Assembly: GCF_000443995.1 (NCBI RefSeq)
Contig: NZ_AUMC01000003.1
Location: 434,001-498,000, forward strand
DNA from: Bacteriovorax sp. BAL6_X
GTDB taxonomy: Bacteria > Bdellovibrionota > Bacteriovoracia > Bacteriovoracales > Bacteriovoracaceae
Direction: 5' to 3'
Length of the DNA stretch: 64,000 bases
Under the pieces are notes generated by a model. The model did not search any database, was not told the origin of the DNA, and saw only the letters and a list, made by a program, of their open reading frames with translations. The position numbers and the translations under genes were made by a program. Of this stretch, positions 41,411 through 50,095 are shown piece after piece; within the stretch, counting starts at the first letter, position 1; every line of letters starts with the position of its first letter.

Positions 41411-42545
41411 GCAATCTGCTTACGCAATCTTTAAACATAAAGAAGGCTTCTTAAAATTTGAGAGGCCTTCAAAATACCTTCATATAACAAATAAGAAAAT
41501 TTATGACCGCTTAAATGAAACAGAACAGGACTTCTCTGTTACTGTTTTAAAAGAGCTATTAGGGCACTCCTGGCATGTGCAATCTCTTCACTATGAATTA
41601 GGCCACTATTTCTTATTAGAAGGCCCATATTTCGAAAATGAAGTTAGTCTTGCAACTCTTATTCATTTTGAAGAGAAAAGCTTTATAGGGCCATTAGAAG
41701 GCTTCAAAATGCCAACGGCAATAGTTGAGAAGATTATCTCTAAAGACGAATACGAAAATCTTTTTGATAAGACCTTTGAAAACTTACTGGCAGGAAATTG
41801 TTATCAACTTAATCTAACTTCACTTATCGAAATGAAGATCTCAAATACAGACGATCTCATTAATACATTTCTCAGCAAGAAGCTTTTCTCTAAGCTTGGC
41901 GAGTTTGCTCATATTCTTAATTTTCCATTTGAAGATCGCCTTGTCATTAGCAACTCACCAGAGTGTCTCTATGAATACGATCAAGCTACAAAGAAGTTAG
42001 TAACTAGGCCCATCAAGGGAACAGTTACACAAGAACTAGGTGAAGAATTTCTCATTAATGATGTTAAGAATACAAGTGAACTCAATATTATTACGGATCT
42101 TTTAAGGCATGACTTGTCTGCGATCGGACAGAATTACTCAAAAGTAGAGTCACTTCGTGAATTCTTTCGTGTACCAGGGCTTATTCACCAATACTCAAGA
42201 ATTAGTGTCAAATTAGAAGAATACAACCTATTGTCGCTTACGCAGTCCCTGTTTCCTGGTGGAAGCATCACTGGAGCACCAAAAAAAAGAGTCGTTGAGC
42301 TAATCAAACAGACTGAAGAAAAAAACCGAGGGATTTACACAGGTTCTACCATTTTAAATTTTAACACTATCTCTAAAGCATCTATAAATATTCGTACTTT
42401 AGATATTGCATCATCTTCTAACCATGCAGTATACGGGGCCGGAGGAGGAATAACTTTACTGAGTGACGCTCAGAGTGAATTCCAAGAGCTAAAAGCCAAG
42501 GCTAATAGCTTTCTTAAGGTTTTCTTTAAGGATGTAAAAATCTAA
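41397..42545 (+). CDS. pabB: Aminodeoxychorismate synthase component I (PabB-like)
   Basis: A 382-aa chorismate-binding enzyme that aminates chorismate for p-aminobenzoate and folate. Seen are 'SNSPECLYEYD' and 'VTRPIKGTVTQ' (active-site Lys of PabB), 'LLRHDLSAIG', 'FPGGSITGAPKKRVVELI', 'RGIYTGS' and 'YGAGGGITLLSD'. The 'PIKGT' motif favours PabB over anthranilate synthase TrpE. The start is uncertain: ATG 41397 or ATG 41385, both inside the dnaB end and without a clear ribosome binding site. No pabA or pabC is adjacent. Confidence 0.88.
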   Translation: MEEVKQSAYAIFKHKEGFLKFERPSKYLHITNKKIYDRLNETEQDFSVTVLKELLGHSWHVQSLHYELGHYFLLEGPYFENEVSLATLIHFEEKSFIGPLEGFKMPTAIVEKIISKDEYENLFDKTFENLLAGNCYQLNLTSLIEMKISNTDDLINTFLSKKLFSKLGEFAHILNFPFEDRLVISNSPECLYEYDQATKKLVTRPIKGTVTQELGEEFLINDVKNTSELNIITDLLRHDLSAIGQNYSKVESLREFFRVPGLIHQYSRISVKLEEYNLLSLTQSLFPGGSITGAPKKRVVELIKQTEEKNRGIYTGSTILNFNTISKASINIRTLDIASSSNHAVYGAGGGITLLSDAQSEFQELKAKANSFLKVFFKDVKI

Positions 42546-42572
42546 TAATTTCTTACATGTTATTTGATACTT

Positions 42573-42602
42573 TTGACATTCAAATCTATCGCTAGATATG
42601 AT
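42573..42602 (+). promoter_or_regulatory. Strong sigma70-like promoter
   Basis: A perfect TTGACA (42573-42578), an 18-base spacer and TATGAT (42597-42602), with a leader of about 70 bases before the 77-aa gene. This is the only exact consensus -35 I found, so high expression is likely. Confidence 0.6.
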
Positions 42603-42677
42603 TTTTTTGTGACAAAGTGAAGCAAAGGATTGCTCCAACATGGATCGTTGAAAATTTGTCGCAGGAGAGGGAAGTCA

Positions 42678-42911
42678 ATGGATATGACAAACAACACAAC
42701 ACAGACAACACAGAACAAAGATACTCACAACAAGGACGTTATGGTGCAATTAAATGATTTAGTTGAAATCTCAGGTGTACCAACTGATTTCATTAAGAAA
42801 GAGTTAATGCTTGATGATACTGTTTCAATGGATGAATTGAGATCAAAAATGCTTAAATTTCTCGACACAACTTTTCAAGAGAATGGTGTCGATACTTCTA
42901 AAGTAAAATAG
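42678..42911 (+). CDS. Small acidic hypothetical protein, 77 aa
   Basis: ATG 42678 is preceded by GGAGAGGG; an in-frame upstream TTG extension lacks these signals. The product has an Asn/Thr-rich N-terminus (MDMTNNTTQTTQNKDTHNKD) and a helical acidic remainder ('LNDLVEISGVPTDFIKKELM'). A consensus promoter and a terminator frame it as a monocistronic, probably well-expressed gene. The function is unknown. Confidence 0.7.
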   Translation: MDMTNNTTQTTQNKDTHNKDVMVQLNDLVEISGVPTDFIKKELMLDDTVSMDELRSKMLKFLDTTFQENGVDTSKVK

Positions 42912-42959
42912 TCAGTTAATCTTTTGGAAACATAGGACTTGTTTCTCAATAATCTCCTT

Positions 42960-43008
42960 AATGCCCTTCTTATTAAGCTTAGGTTTAGCAAGAGGGGCAT
43001 TTTTATTT
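42960..43008 (+). terminator. Intrinsic terminator
   Basis: The stem TGCCCTTCTT / AAGAGGGGCA (one G-U pair), with a loop of about 19 bases, is followed by TTTTTATTTC. Confidence 0.6.
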
Positions 43009-43082
43009 CTTCCTCGCTGAACATCTTCAATCGGTAGAAATTTCCACAACTATGCAATTTAAAGTGCTTACTAAATTTTTGT

Positions 43083-43109
43083 TAAGGTAGTCCGTCTCAT
43101 TTCCGATAC
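43083..43109 (+). promoter_or_regulatory. FliA (sigma28)-like promoter of motAB
   Basis: TAAG (43083-43086), 15 bases and TCCGATAC (43102-43109) resemble the sigma28 consensus TAAA-N15-GCCGATAA. No good sigma70 site is seen. A closely similar site precedes the gene at 46256. Confidence 0.5.
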
Positions 43110-43146
43110 TTAGAATGAAATAGGAAAATTTTCATAGGAATGTTGT

Positions 43147-43914
43147 ATGGATATAGCATCAGTCATAGGATTAGTATTAGCAGTAGGTGGAATCATGGGT
43201 TCCATTATGTCAGGTGGGGCAATCTCAATTTTCATTGATGTGCCGTCTGTACTCGTTGTTGGTCTAGGTCTAGTTGGAGTAACACTTTATCGTTGGCCAA
43301 TGGAAGTCGTAAAAGGTCTTGTTGCAATTGCAATGAAATCAATCTTCTTCACACCAGTTGATCCGAAAGACAAAATTAACAAAATTAAAGAGCTAGCAGA
43401 ACTTGCCAGGAGAGAATCAGTTTTTGCATTAGAAAAAGCAGAAATTGATGACGCATTTATGAAGAAGGCCATGACTCTAGCTGCAGATAACAGACCTCCT
43501 GAAGTCATTGCTTCAATTCTGCAAATGGATATTGATTCAATGGAGTCACGCCATAAGACTGGTGCTGATGTTTTTGATGGTGTTGCAGCCGATGGCCCAG
43601 CGATGGGAATGATCGGGACTCTGATTGGTCTGGTACAGATGCTTCAGAACCTTTCAGATCCTTCAGCGATTGGTCCTGCCATGGCCGTTGCCCTTTTAAC
43701 AACGTTCTATGGTGCTATTATTGCCAACGTTTTTGCAGGGCCTGTTAAGAATAAAATTTCATATCGATCTCAAATGGAGCTTATGTCTATGAGTATCGTT
43801 GTTGCGGGAACACTTGGAATTGTAGCAGGTGAGAACCCACGTATGATTATTGAAAAACTTAATTCATTCCTTCCACCAAGTGAAAGATCTGCTTCAGACG
43901 AAGGTGAGGAATAA
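43147..43914 (+). CDS. motA: Flagellar stator subunit MotA/PomA
   Basis: A 255-aa inner-membrane protein with four TM helices; the channel motif 'DGPAMGMIGTLIGLVQML' and 'PAMAVALLTTFYGAIIANV' are in the C-terminal half. The N-terminus 'MDIASVIGLVLAVGGIMGSI' with 'FIDVPSVLVV' is closest in style to PomA, the sodium-type stator. AGGA precedes the ATG, and a FliA-like promoter lies 38 bases upstream. It is followed by motB after 69 bases. Confidence 0.93.
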   Translation: MDIASVIGLVLAVGGIMGSIMSGGAISIFIDVPSVLVVGLGLVGVTLYRWPMEVVKGLVAIAMKSIFFTPVDPKDKINKIKELAELARRESVFALEKAEIDDAFMKKAMTLAADNRPPEVIASILQMDIDSMESRHKTGADVFDGVAADGPAMGMIGTLIGLVQMLQNLSDPSAIGPAMAVALLTTFYGAIIANVFAGPVKNKISYRSQMELMSMSIVVAGTLGIVAGENPRMIIEKLNSFLPPSERSASDEGEE

Positions 43915-43983
43915 GAATTAGTTTAAACAAATTTATAAAGAGTATTTGAGGAATAAATACTAAGGGTAATCAAGGAGTAAGAA

Positions 43984-44829
43984 ATGGCAGATGATAGTGC
44001 TGCAGTAGTTGATGAAGGTGGAAACGCGAAGTGTCCTGAGTGTGTTCCGGGCCTTCCCGGTTGGATGGCAACGTTCTCTGACCTTGTAACGCTTCTACTT
44101 ACATTCTTCGTACTACTTCTTTCTTTTGCAAAGACTGAAACGGCCAAATATGAAGCGGCCCTTGGTTCAATTCGCAATGCCTTTGGTGGTAACGTTCTTC
44201 AACAGGGTGAAGTTATTCAAAAGGGGAAGTCTCCAGATAACTTTCCAACGATGATGGAATCTCAAACACCAATTAAACCTTTTCCTATTGAGTTTTTAAC
44301 AATGGAAGGGATTCTTGATAAGCACGAAATCAACCGTGGTTCAGAAGAAGTTCTTAAAAATATGCGTCATGACTTAAAAGAATTTAACTTAAGTGAGAAC
44401 GTAACAGTATATGAACAGGCCGAAGGTATTGTCGTTCGTGTTAAAGACAAGATTTACTTTAAGCGTGGCTCTGTTGAAATTGAATCGACGAAAATAGCTG
44501 TTTCATCATATCAACGTATGATTGATCTTCTTAAAAAGCGTAATTGGAAAGTCTTTGTTATGGGTTATGCCGCTCGCGGTGAAGTATCTAATGATGGAAA
44601 GAGTGATGCACTTGAGTTATCATCCGCCCGTGCCACTGCGGCCACTAAATCTCTTATTAGAAGAGGAATTAATCCAGAAAGAATTTCAACGGTATTCTAT
44701 GGTGATACTCGTTTAACTGACCTTCCGGGACGATCTCAAATGGAGATTGATAACGAAAATCGTAAAGTTGAATTTATGATTAGAAAACGTGATCTTGAAG
44801 ATAATGGCCACAAAGTTGAAGCACAATAA
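43984..44829 (+). CDS. motB: Flagellar stator subunit MotB/PomB
   Basis: A 281-aa protein with a short cytosolic tail, one TM helix, 'GWMATFSDLVTLLLTFFVLL' containing the ion-binding Asp, a linker, and a C-terminal OmpA-like peptidoglycan-binding domain (about 135-265). 'PGLPGWMATFSDL' is PomB-like, pointing to Na+ coupling. Two Cys in 'KCPEC' precede the helix. AAGGAG precedes the ATG. It overlaps the next gene. Confidence 0.93.
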   Translation: MADDSAAVVDEGGNAKCPECVPGLPGWMATFSDLVTLLLTFFVLLLSFAKTETAKYEAALGSIRNAFGGNVLQQGEVIQKGKSPDNFPTMMESQTPIKPFPIEFLTMEGILDKHEINRGSEEVLKNMRHDLKEFNLSENVTVYEQAEGIVVRVKDKIYFKRGSVEIESTKIAVSSYQRMIDLLKKRNWKVFVMGYAARGEVSNDGKSDALELSSARATAATKSLIRRGINPERISTVFYGDTRLTDLPGRSQMEIDNENRKVEFMIRKRDLEDNGHKVEAQ

Positions 44830-45718
44830 GAATTTTTGTAATCTCACTGAAAAAGATAGTTTAAAGGAGTTCCTTAAAGGGGAGCTCCATTTTTCTAATA
44901 AAGCAATTAAGACCTCATATATTTCAAAGGTTGCGCTACAATCTTATCTCGCTCCAAAAAGTGAACTATACCTACCGAGGGATCTTCTAAACCGTTTTCA
45001 TGTCAATCCTATTTACACTGGGCCGGAAATTGAAGTGATTCATGAGGACGATATTTTTATCGTCTTAAATAAGCCGCAAGCTATTCACGGTCACCCAATG
45101 GATTATAGTGAAACAGATACTGTGTTAAATTTCATGCGCTCGCATTTTAATCTCCAAAGTCTCGGAAACTCTCGCTCTGATTATGAGAAGGGCCTTCTGT
45201 ATCGTCTCGATCAATTAACGAGTGGTGTTCTTATCTATATCAAAGATGAGCTTATTCACGAAAATCTTAGAAACTCCTTTTCTCAAATCGCTAAGGAGAA
45301 AACCTACCTCGCTATTGTAAAAGGAAAGGTTAAAGAGAGTATGGATTTAATTGATCGCCTTGTCTCAAGTGGTATCAAAGGTGAGAAGATGATCGTCAAT
45401 GAAATTGGAGTTGAAGCGACTTTACGAGTTGAGCCTATTTTCTATCATGAAAAGAAGAATCTCTCTTTAGTTAAGATCACTTTAAATGAAGGCCATCGTC
45501 ATCAAATACGCGTTCAGCTTTCACATGCTGGTTTTCCAATTGTAGGTGACCCTCTTTATAACGATGACTACAACGAGAAAGAGGACAAGCGACTGTATCT
45601 CCACGCCTTTCAATACTGCTTAGATGTTAATGGTCATACGACTTGTTTTAAGGCCGAGAAGGCAGATTTATTCTGTGACCTCTTGGACCTGGATAGTCTG
45701 ATGGATGTGGCGAGCTAG
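44804..45718 (+). CDS. RluA-family pseudouridine synthase
   Basis: A 304-aa RNA pseudouridine synthase. The catalytic Asp lies in 'LLYRLDQLTSGVLIY' (family form HRLDxxTSGVL), and 'EGHRHQIRVQLSHAGFPIVG' plus 'DPLY' are conserved. There is no clear S4 domain at the N-terminus. ATG 44804 lies 25 bases inside motB; GTG 44789 is an alternative. The substrate (rRNA or tRNA) cannot be told from sequence. The 3' end overlaps a convergent gene by 51 bases. Confidence 0.88.
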   Translation: MATKLKHNKNFCNLTEKDSLKEFLKGELHFSNKAIKTSYISKVALQSYLAPKSELYLPRDLLNRFHVNPIYTGPEIEVIHEDDIFIVLNKPQAIHGHPMDYSETDTVLNFMRSHFNLQSLGNSRSDYEKGLLYRLDQLTSGVLIYIKDELIHENLRNSFSQIAKEKTYLAIVKGKVKESMDLIDRLVSSGIKGEKMIVNEIGVEATLRVEPIFYHEKKNLSLVKITLNEGHRHQIRVQLSHAGFPIVGDPLYNDDYNEKEDKRLYLHAFQYCLDVNGHTTCFKAEKADLFCDLLDLDSLMDVAS

Positions 45719-46165
45719 GTTATTCTTATTCTTTAGTGTCTTTAGCTTCACAACATACTTTCCTTCAGAAAGAGATGAGAGAATCATCTTTGGATGAACA
45801 AGTTTCACAACAACCATCATCGTTCGCTCAAGACTTTCTTCCATAGCATAACGAGAAATTGAAATATAAGAATTGGCCAAGGCCTTGTACATTTCACGAC
45901 GTAGAATCTCTTTTTCTGTACCTTCAGGTACGATCTTTTCATCCACTGGTATTGTCACTTCTAGATTATTCTTATTACACTCAATCTTCCAAGAAGGGTG
46001 CATATACTTATCAAGACGCACTTTTACTGAACGACATGATGTCGCTAACATACGATCAGCACGCTTTTGGAAAGCTCCGTTCTCTCTTAGCTGAAAGATA
46101 AAGATTATAAATATTAATATTCCGAAGCCTAGTACCGGATTCCTAAGTAGTGATTTCAATACCAT
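45668..46165 (-). CDS. Membrane-anchored hypothetical protein
   Basis: A 165-aa protein with one N-terminal TM helix (about 10-26, 'PVLGFGILIFIIFIF') and a soluble, Lys/Arg-rich remainder with two cysteines. No family is recognised. The convergent overlap of 51 bases with the pseudouridine synthase gene is unusually long for this window; an annotation artefact is possible, but the TM-plus-domain pattern looks real. Confidence 0.55.
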   Translation of the reverse strand: MVLKSLLRNPVLGFGILIFIIFIFQLRENGAFQKRADRMLATSCRSVKVRLDKYMHPSWKIECNKNNLEVTIPVDEKIVPEGTEKEILRREMYKALANSYISISRYAMEESLERTMMVVVKLVHPKMILSSLSEGKYVVKLKTLKNKNNLARHIHQTIQVQEVTE

Positions 46166-46200
46166 AGCATTATTATCGCATTAAATTTTATAAAAATCAC

Positions 46201-46228
46201 TAAAGGAAATGAAGGCCATATCCGATAA
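46201..46228 (+). promoter_or_regulatory. FliA (sigma28)-like promoter of the WYL-kinase operon
   Basis: TAAAGG (46201-46206), 14 bases and TCCGATAA (46221-46228). Compared with the motA site, both read T(A/T)AAGG, 14 bases, TCCGATA. The -10 matches the sigma28 consensus GCCGATAA at 7 of 8 positions. Confidence 0.5.
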
Positions 46229-46255
46229 ATATAGTAGGTTATTTAAGGAGCTGTA

Positions 46256-47041
46256 ATGACGTCATTTTCGTCTATGGAAGATCAAAATTTTTGGAATATT
46301 TTATTTAATTTAGAAGAAATTAGAAAGCCAATTAGTTTGGTTTCATTCCTAAGAAAAAATCATATTAATCGCGATGAATTTTATATGTTCTATGAGAAGT
46401 CTCACTTCTACGGACTATCGATTGACCTACGTCCTAAGGACGATGAGTTCTTACTGATGCCACTTTCATGGCGCAGGGACTATGGTGATATCTTACTTGA
46501 AAATACTTCACATCGTGAACTTATTAAAGATATTCAGACCGCTTGTAAAGATGGCCGTGTCTGTGAGTTTACATTCTTAGATCACTCCAAGAAGAAGGTT
46601 CGACCGTGGAGGGTTGTTCTTTCCCAAAATCTTTATAAAGTCATTAGTGAAGATGTTGTGACGAAGAAATTAATCACAATTGATATGAACGAAGTTGATG
46701 ATATTGAATTTCAAGATTTTGATTACGCTTCAATGTATTCAAGATTTGAAATTGAAGAGTATATCAATGCGCTAAGGCATATTGATGGCAGCGACCAGCG
46801 TTTAGTTTTAAAGCTAAACTATGGATTTGAGTTAACGCCAATTAGTAATTTAATCTTTCTAGGTCATCCATACTCAACAACGAATCAATATGGGGAAATC
46901 ATTTGGGCCGCATCTGTTGAAAAGTCTCTTTATTTATTTGATTGGCTATATTCAATGCGCGACCAAATTGAAATTCTTGAACCGAGTTGTATAAAAGAAG
47001 AATTTGAGGAGTTTTGCCAGAAAAGAAGAAATGCTGCATAA
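46256..47041 (+). CDS. WYL-domain protein, putative transcriptional regulator
   Basis: A 261-aa protein. The N-terminus resembles a winged HTH ('LEEIRKPISLVSFLRKNHIN'). Residues about 100-155 look like a WYL domain ('CEFTFLDHSKKKVRPWRVVL', 'KLITIDMNEVDDIEF'), and the end ('WLYSMRDQIEILEPSCIKEE') matches the C-terminal extension of WYL regulators. Such proteins bind nucleotides or nucleic acid and control DNA-damage, phage-defence or stress genes. AAGGAG precedes the ATG. It heads a four-gene operon. Confidence 0.6.
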   Translation: MTSFSSMEDQNFWNILFNLEEIRKPISLVSFLRKNHINRDEFYMFYEKSHFYGLSIDLRPKDDEFLLMPLSWRRDYGDILLENTSHRELIKDIQTACKDGRVCEFTFLDHSKKKVRPWRVVLSQNLYKVISEDVVTKKLITIDMNEVDDIEFQDFDYASMYSRFEIEEYINALRHIDGSDQRLVLKLNYGFELTPISNLIFLGHPYSTTNQYGEIIWAASVEKSLYLFDWLYSMRDQIEILEPSCIKEEFEEFCQKRRNAA

Positions 47042-47052
47042 TCCGACGTGAG

Positions 47053-47664
47053 ATGAAAAAGAATAACTTATTTCTGATATCGTTTCTTCCTGCTCTGCTG
47101 TACTGGTATCTTGAAGAAACACAGACAGTGGAGATTGCCATTATCGGCGGTCTTTCGCTGGCGATTTTAGAAATCATTTTTGAAAAGGTATTCTTTAAGC
47201 ATATTCATTCAATTTCTAAATTAAATTTTATCATTATTCTAATTCTTGGCCCAATCTCCTTGATTGGCCATGATGGAGTTTGGTTTAAGTTACAGCCATT
47301 CTTTACAGGACTTTTTTTAAGCGGATTCCTTATCTTTAATCTAAATCAGGGCAAGAGTCTTATGCTTACGATGATGGAAGATATGGAAAAGAAGGCCAAT
47401 GTACCAGAAGAGATAATGACAAAGATTGAGTACCACTTGGCCTACTTTCTTTTATTCAATGGTATTTTTATGGGTTACTTGGCCATCTATGAATCGACTT
47501 CACGTTGGGCCTTTTTTAAGTCTATTGGATTCTATATTGTTTTTGCGGTCTTTTTAGTTTTAGAAATTATTTTAATTAGACGTGAAGTAAAGAAGATTAT
47601 GCTTGAGCAAATGCAGGCCCAAGCCGATATGATTCAAACACACCACGGAGGCCAAATTGACTAA
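47053..47664 (+). CDS. YciB/septation protein A-like membrane protein
   Basis: A 203-aa protein with five or six TM helices. The order of motifs fits YciB/IspZ (intracellular septation protein A): 'LISFLPALLYWYLEE', then 'GPISLIGHDGVWFKLQP', and a long C-terminal part with 'YHLAYFLLFNGIFMGYLAIY' and 'FFKSIGFYIVFAVFLVL'. YciB affects envelope synthesis and septation in enterics. ATG 47053 was chosen over an upstream TTG. Its end overlaps the kinase start by 8 bases. Confidence 0.65.
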   Translation: MKKNNLFLISFLPALLYWYLEETQTVEIAIIGGLSLAILEIIFEKVFFKHIHSISKLNFIIILILGPISLIGHDGVWFKLQPFFTGLFLSGFLIFNLNQGKSLMLTMMEDMEKKANVPEEIMTKIEYHLAYFLLFNGIFMGYLAIYESTSRWAFFKSIGFYIVFAVFLVLEIILIRREVKKIMLEQMQAQADMIQTHHGGQID

Positions 47665-48403
47665 GGCAAGCGATATTGTTGAAATTGAAGAGTTTGATAT
47701 TTCTCCAGGAAGAACAATTGCAAATCGCTATGTGGTTCTCGAAAAACTAGGTTCGGGATATGAAGGTGAGGTTTACCGCGTAAGGGAGAAACACACCAAT
47801 ATAGAAAGGGCCATTAAGATCTATTTCCCACAAAGAAATAAGAAATTTAAAGTGAGCACAAGATATGCTCTTAAACTTGAAAAACTCAGTCATAGTCCAA
47901 TTGTGATGGACTGTATTTCACATGAGCTAGTGACATTAAAAGGTCAGAAAGTTGCATGTTTAACTTCTGAGTTTATTGAAGGAGAGATGCTTGGAGAGTT
48001 TATCCAAAAGCAAAAAGGTAAGCGCCTTGAGATTTTCTCTGCCATTCATTTGCTTTATTCAATTGTCGTAGGAGTTGAGTCTATTCACCTTGAAGGTGAG
48101 TATCACGGAGATCTTCATACTGAAAATATTATCATTCGCCGCTTTGGGTTAGAGTTTGATTTAAAGATTATCGATCTTCACCACTGGGGAGATTCTAAAA
48201 AAGATAATCGCGACGAAGATATTATTAAAATCATCAGAATTTTCTATGATATCCTAGGAGGACAGAAGCATTATAAGAAATTATCTCCTTCCATTAAGTA
48301 CATCATATGTGGACTTAAGCGTGGGATCATTCTTAAACGATTTAAAAATATCAGTATGCTTCGTTACCACCTAGAAACCATGGATTGGTCAGATGCCGTT
48401 TAA
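47657..48403 (+). CDS. Ser/Thr protein kinase (Hanks-type), short
   Basis: A 248-aa cytosolic kinase without a membrane segment or sensor domain. Gly loop 'LGSGYEGEVY', Lys in 'ERAIKIY', catalytic loop 'HGDLHTENII' (HRD replaced by HGD, Asp and Asn kept), and DFG replaced by 'IIDLHHWG' with the Mg-binding Asp kept. It begins at TTG 47657 after a strong GGAGG, overlapping the upstream stop. It overlaps the PP2C gene by 11 bases, a typical kinase/phosphatase pair. Confidence 0.85.
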   Translation: MTKASDIVEIEEFDISPGRTIANRYVVLEKLGSGYEGEVYRVREKHTNIERAIKIYFPQRNKKFKVSTRYALKLEKLSHSPIVMDCISHELVTLKGQKVACLTSEFIEGEMLGEFIQKQKGKRLEIFSAIHLLYSIVVGVESIHLEGEYHGDLHTENIIIRRFGLEFDLKIIDLHHWGDSKKDNRDEDIIKIIRIFYDILGGQKHYKKLSPSIKYIICGLKRGIILKRFKNISMLRYHLETMDWSDAV

Positions 48404-49166
48404 GAAAATTATTTGTGACATAAATGAATTTGAAAGTGATCTCTTTGATTTTGGAGATTACCGTATTGGTTATTTTATCTCTCGTCATAAGTATAAAGAG
48501 GGTGCTGATAATAATGAAGACTCTCTCTTTATTAGTGGAGAGGAGAAGGCTTTTGTCTTTGGTGTTGCTGATGGTGCAGGTGGACACCCTCGTGGACGAG
48601 ATGCATCTGTTGCTATTAGTGAGGAATTGGCCACTTATAAGGAAAGTATTAATTGTCTTGAGATTATTGAATCGGCCAATCAGAAGGTCAATGATTTAAA
48701 GGCCGGGGCAAGATCGACCCTTGCATTTGCTGAAATAAAGAATGACTTTATTCGATTCTTTCATGTTGGGGACTCTGAAATTCTTTATTGGAATGCCCAC
48801 GGAAATGAAATCTATACTTCAACTCCACACTCTGGTGTTGGCCATATGGTTAAGGCCGGGGTCCTCGGTCAGGAAGAATCTCTTGCTCACCCCGAAAGAA
48901 ATTATGTGAATAACCTGATGGGGGATGATCTCATTAAGATCGAATCAACATCAGCATCAGCTATTAAGAAAGGTCACACTATCTTAATTGGCAGTGATGG
49001 CCTCTTTGATAATATCCCTCACGATTCTCTAACTGAACTTATTGGCCAAGGTATTTTTGATAAATCATTTGAGGCCCTTGTTGAATTCTGTAAGAATCAA
49101 ACCGAAGATCGCTGGCTCAAGTACGATGATACGTCTTTTATTGTGATTCGAAAGATTAAAGCCTAG
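48393..49166 (+). CDS. PP2C-family Ser/Thr phosphatase
   Basis: A 257-aa metal-dependent phosphatase. Metal-binding acidic residues are in 'NNEDSLF', 'FGVADGAGGHPRG', 'FHVGDSEILYW', 'LIGSDGLFDNIP' and 'KYDDTSFIVI'. It is translationally coupled to the kinase and very likely reverses its phosphorylation. It is the last gene of the operon that starts at 46256. Confidence 0.9.
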   Translation: MPFKKIICDINEFESDLFDFGDYRIGYFISRHKYKEGADNNEDSLFISGEEKAFVFGVADGAGGHPRGRDASVAISEELATYKESINCLEIIESANQKVNDLKAGARSTLAFAEIKNDFIRFFHVGDSEILYWNAHGNEIYTSTPHSGVGHMVKAGVLGQEESLAHPERNYVNNLMGDDLIKIESTSASAIKKGHTILIGSDGLFDNIPHDSLTELIGQGIFDKSFEALVEFCKNQTEDRWLKYDDTSFIVIRKIKA

Positions 49167-49204
49167 TCTAAGTAATTAAAATTAATAATCGGGTGCCAAA
49201 TCAG

Positions 49205-49254
49205 GTGCCATGCACGTTTGGTTTCGCAAGTGCGTAACCAAACGTGCATGGCAC
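49205..49254. repeat. Perfect 19-bp palindromic hairpin
   Basis: GTGCCATGCACGTTTGGTT (49205-49223) and its exact complement (49236-49254) flank a 12-base loop that can itself pair (CGCA/TGCG). A partial extra copy of the head (GGTGCCA) lies ten bases upstream. It lies between the convergent PP2C and pheA stops. With no T tract it is not a classic terminator; it looks like a REP-type palindrome. Confidence 0.7.
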
Positions 49255-49273
49255 TTAGGCTTATATTTTACTC

Positions 49274-50095
49274 CTAAAACGTTCCTGCGGGATAACTTCC
49301 AAGTATCTTAATATCATTGGCATCGCGCTTTAATTCCTTAAGGCATTCTTGTACTTTTTTATCATGAAGAGCACCCATGAAATCAACATAGAAGATATAC
49401 TTAAATGGTTGATGAGGAATAGGACGAGACTCTAGTTTTGTTAAGTTGATATCGTAGCTTGCAAATACTTGAAGACAGCCAAGAAGAGCACCAGGGTGGT
49501 GTTTCGTGGTAAAGGCAATTGATGTCTTTTCTTTTCCTATTCCTGTTGGAATATTCTTTTCTTTTACAAAAATGAGAAAGCGTGTGTAATTATCTGCTTC
49601 ATCTTGAATTTTTTCTTGGATGATATTGAGACCGTAGTACTCAGCACACAGGCGTGATCCAACGCAGGCTTCATTATTTGATTTTGACTCTGAAATGATT
49701 TTAGCAGAGCCTGCCGTGTCGAATTCTGCAACAGGCTTAAGGTTATGCTTTTTGAAATGCCCATGGCATTGGGCCAAAGCAATCGGGTGTGAATAGACAG
49801 CGTTAATGTCGCTTGTCTCCACACCCGGATTTGCCATGAGGCAATGGTTAATTTCTAGGTAGAGTTCGCCAATGGCAAAGAAGTCATGTTTAAAAATTAA
49901 ATCCATATTGATATCGACGTTTCCGACGATGCTATTTTCGATAGGGAGGATGGCACAAGCGACTTCTTCATTTTCAAGGGCGCTACATACGTCTTCACTT
50001 AGGGCGATTCCCACAGCTTCAACATCTTTACCAAAGTATTTATAAAGGGCCTCTTCCGAATAAGAGCCTTTAGTTCCTTGAAAAGCTACTTTCAA
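49274..50095 (-). CDS. pheA: Prephenate dehydratase with ACT domain
   Basis: A 273-aa enzyme converting prephenate to phenylpyruvate. The PDT domain has 'AFQGTKGSYSEEA', 'LPIENSIVGNV' and 'EADNYTRFLIF' (catalytic Thr-Arg-Phe). The C-terminal ACT domain, with 'LTKLESRP', is the Phe feedback site. There is no fused chorismate mutase; that activity is on the DAHP synthase in the same operon. It starts at TTG 50095, overlapping the tyrA TGA. Confidence 0.94.
   Translation of the reverse strand: MKVAFQGTKGSYSEEALYKYFGKDVEAVGIALSEDVCSALENEEVACAILPIENSIVGNVDINMDLIFKHDFFAIGELYLEINHCLMANPGVETSDINAVYSHPIALAQCHGHFKKHNLKPVAEFDTAGSAKIISESKSNNEACVGSRLCAEYYGLNIIQEKIQDEADNYTRFLIFVKEKNIPTGIGKEKTSIAFTTKHHPGALLGCLQVFASYDINLTKLESRPIPHQPFKYIFYVDFMGALHDKKVQECLKELKRDANDIKILGSYPAGTF

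Noticed and set aside
45859-46101. Long plus-strand frames opposite the gene at 45668
   Set aside because: No ribosome binding sites, unusual composition; they are shadows of the minus-strand membrane protein.
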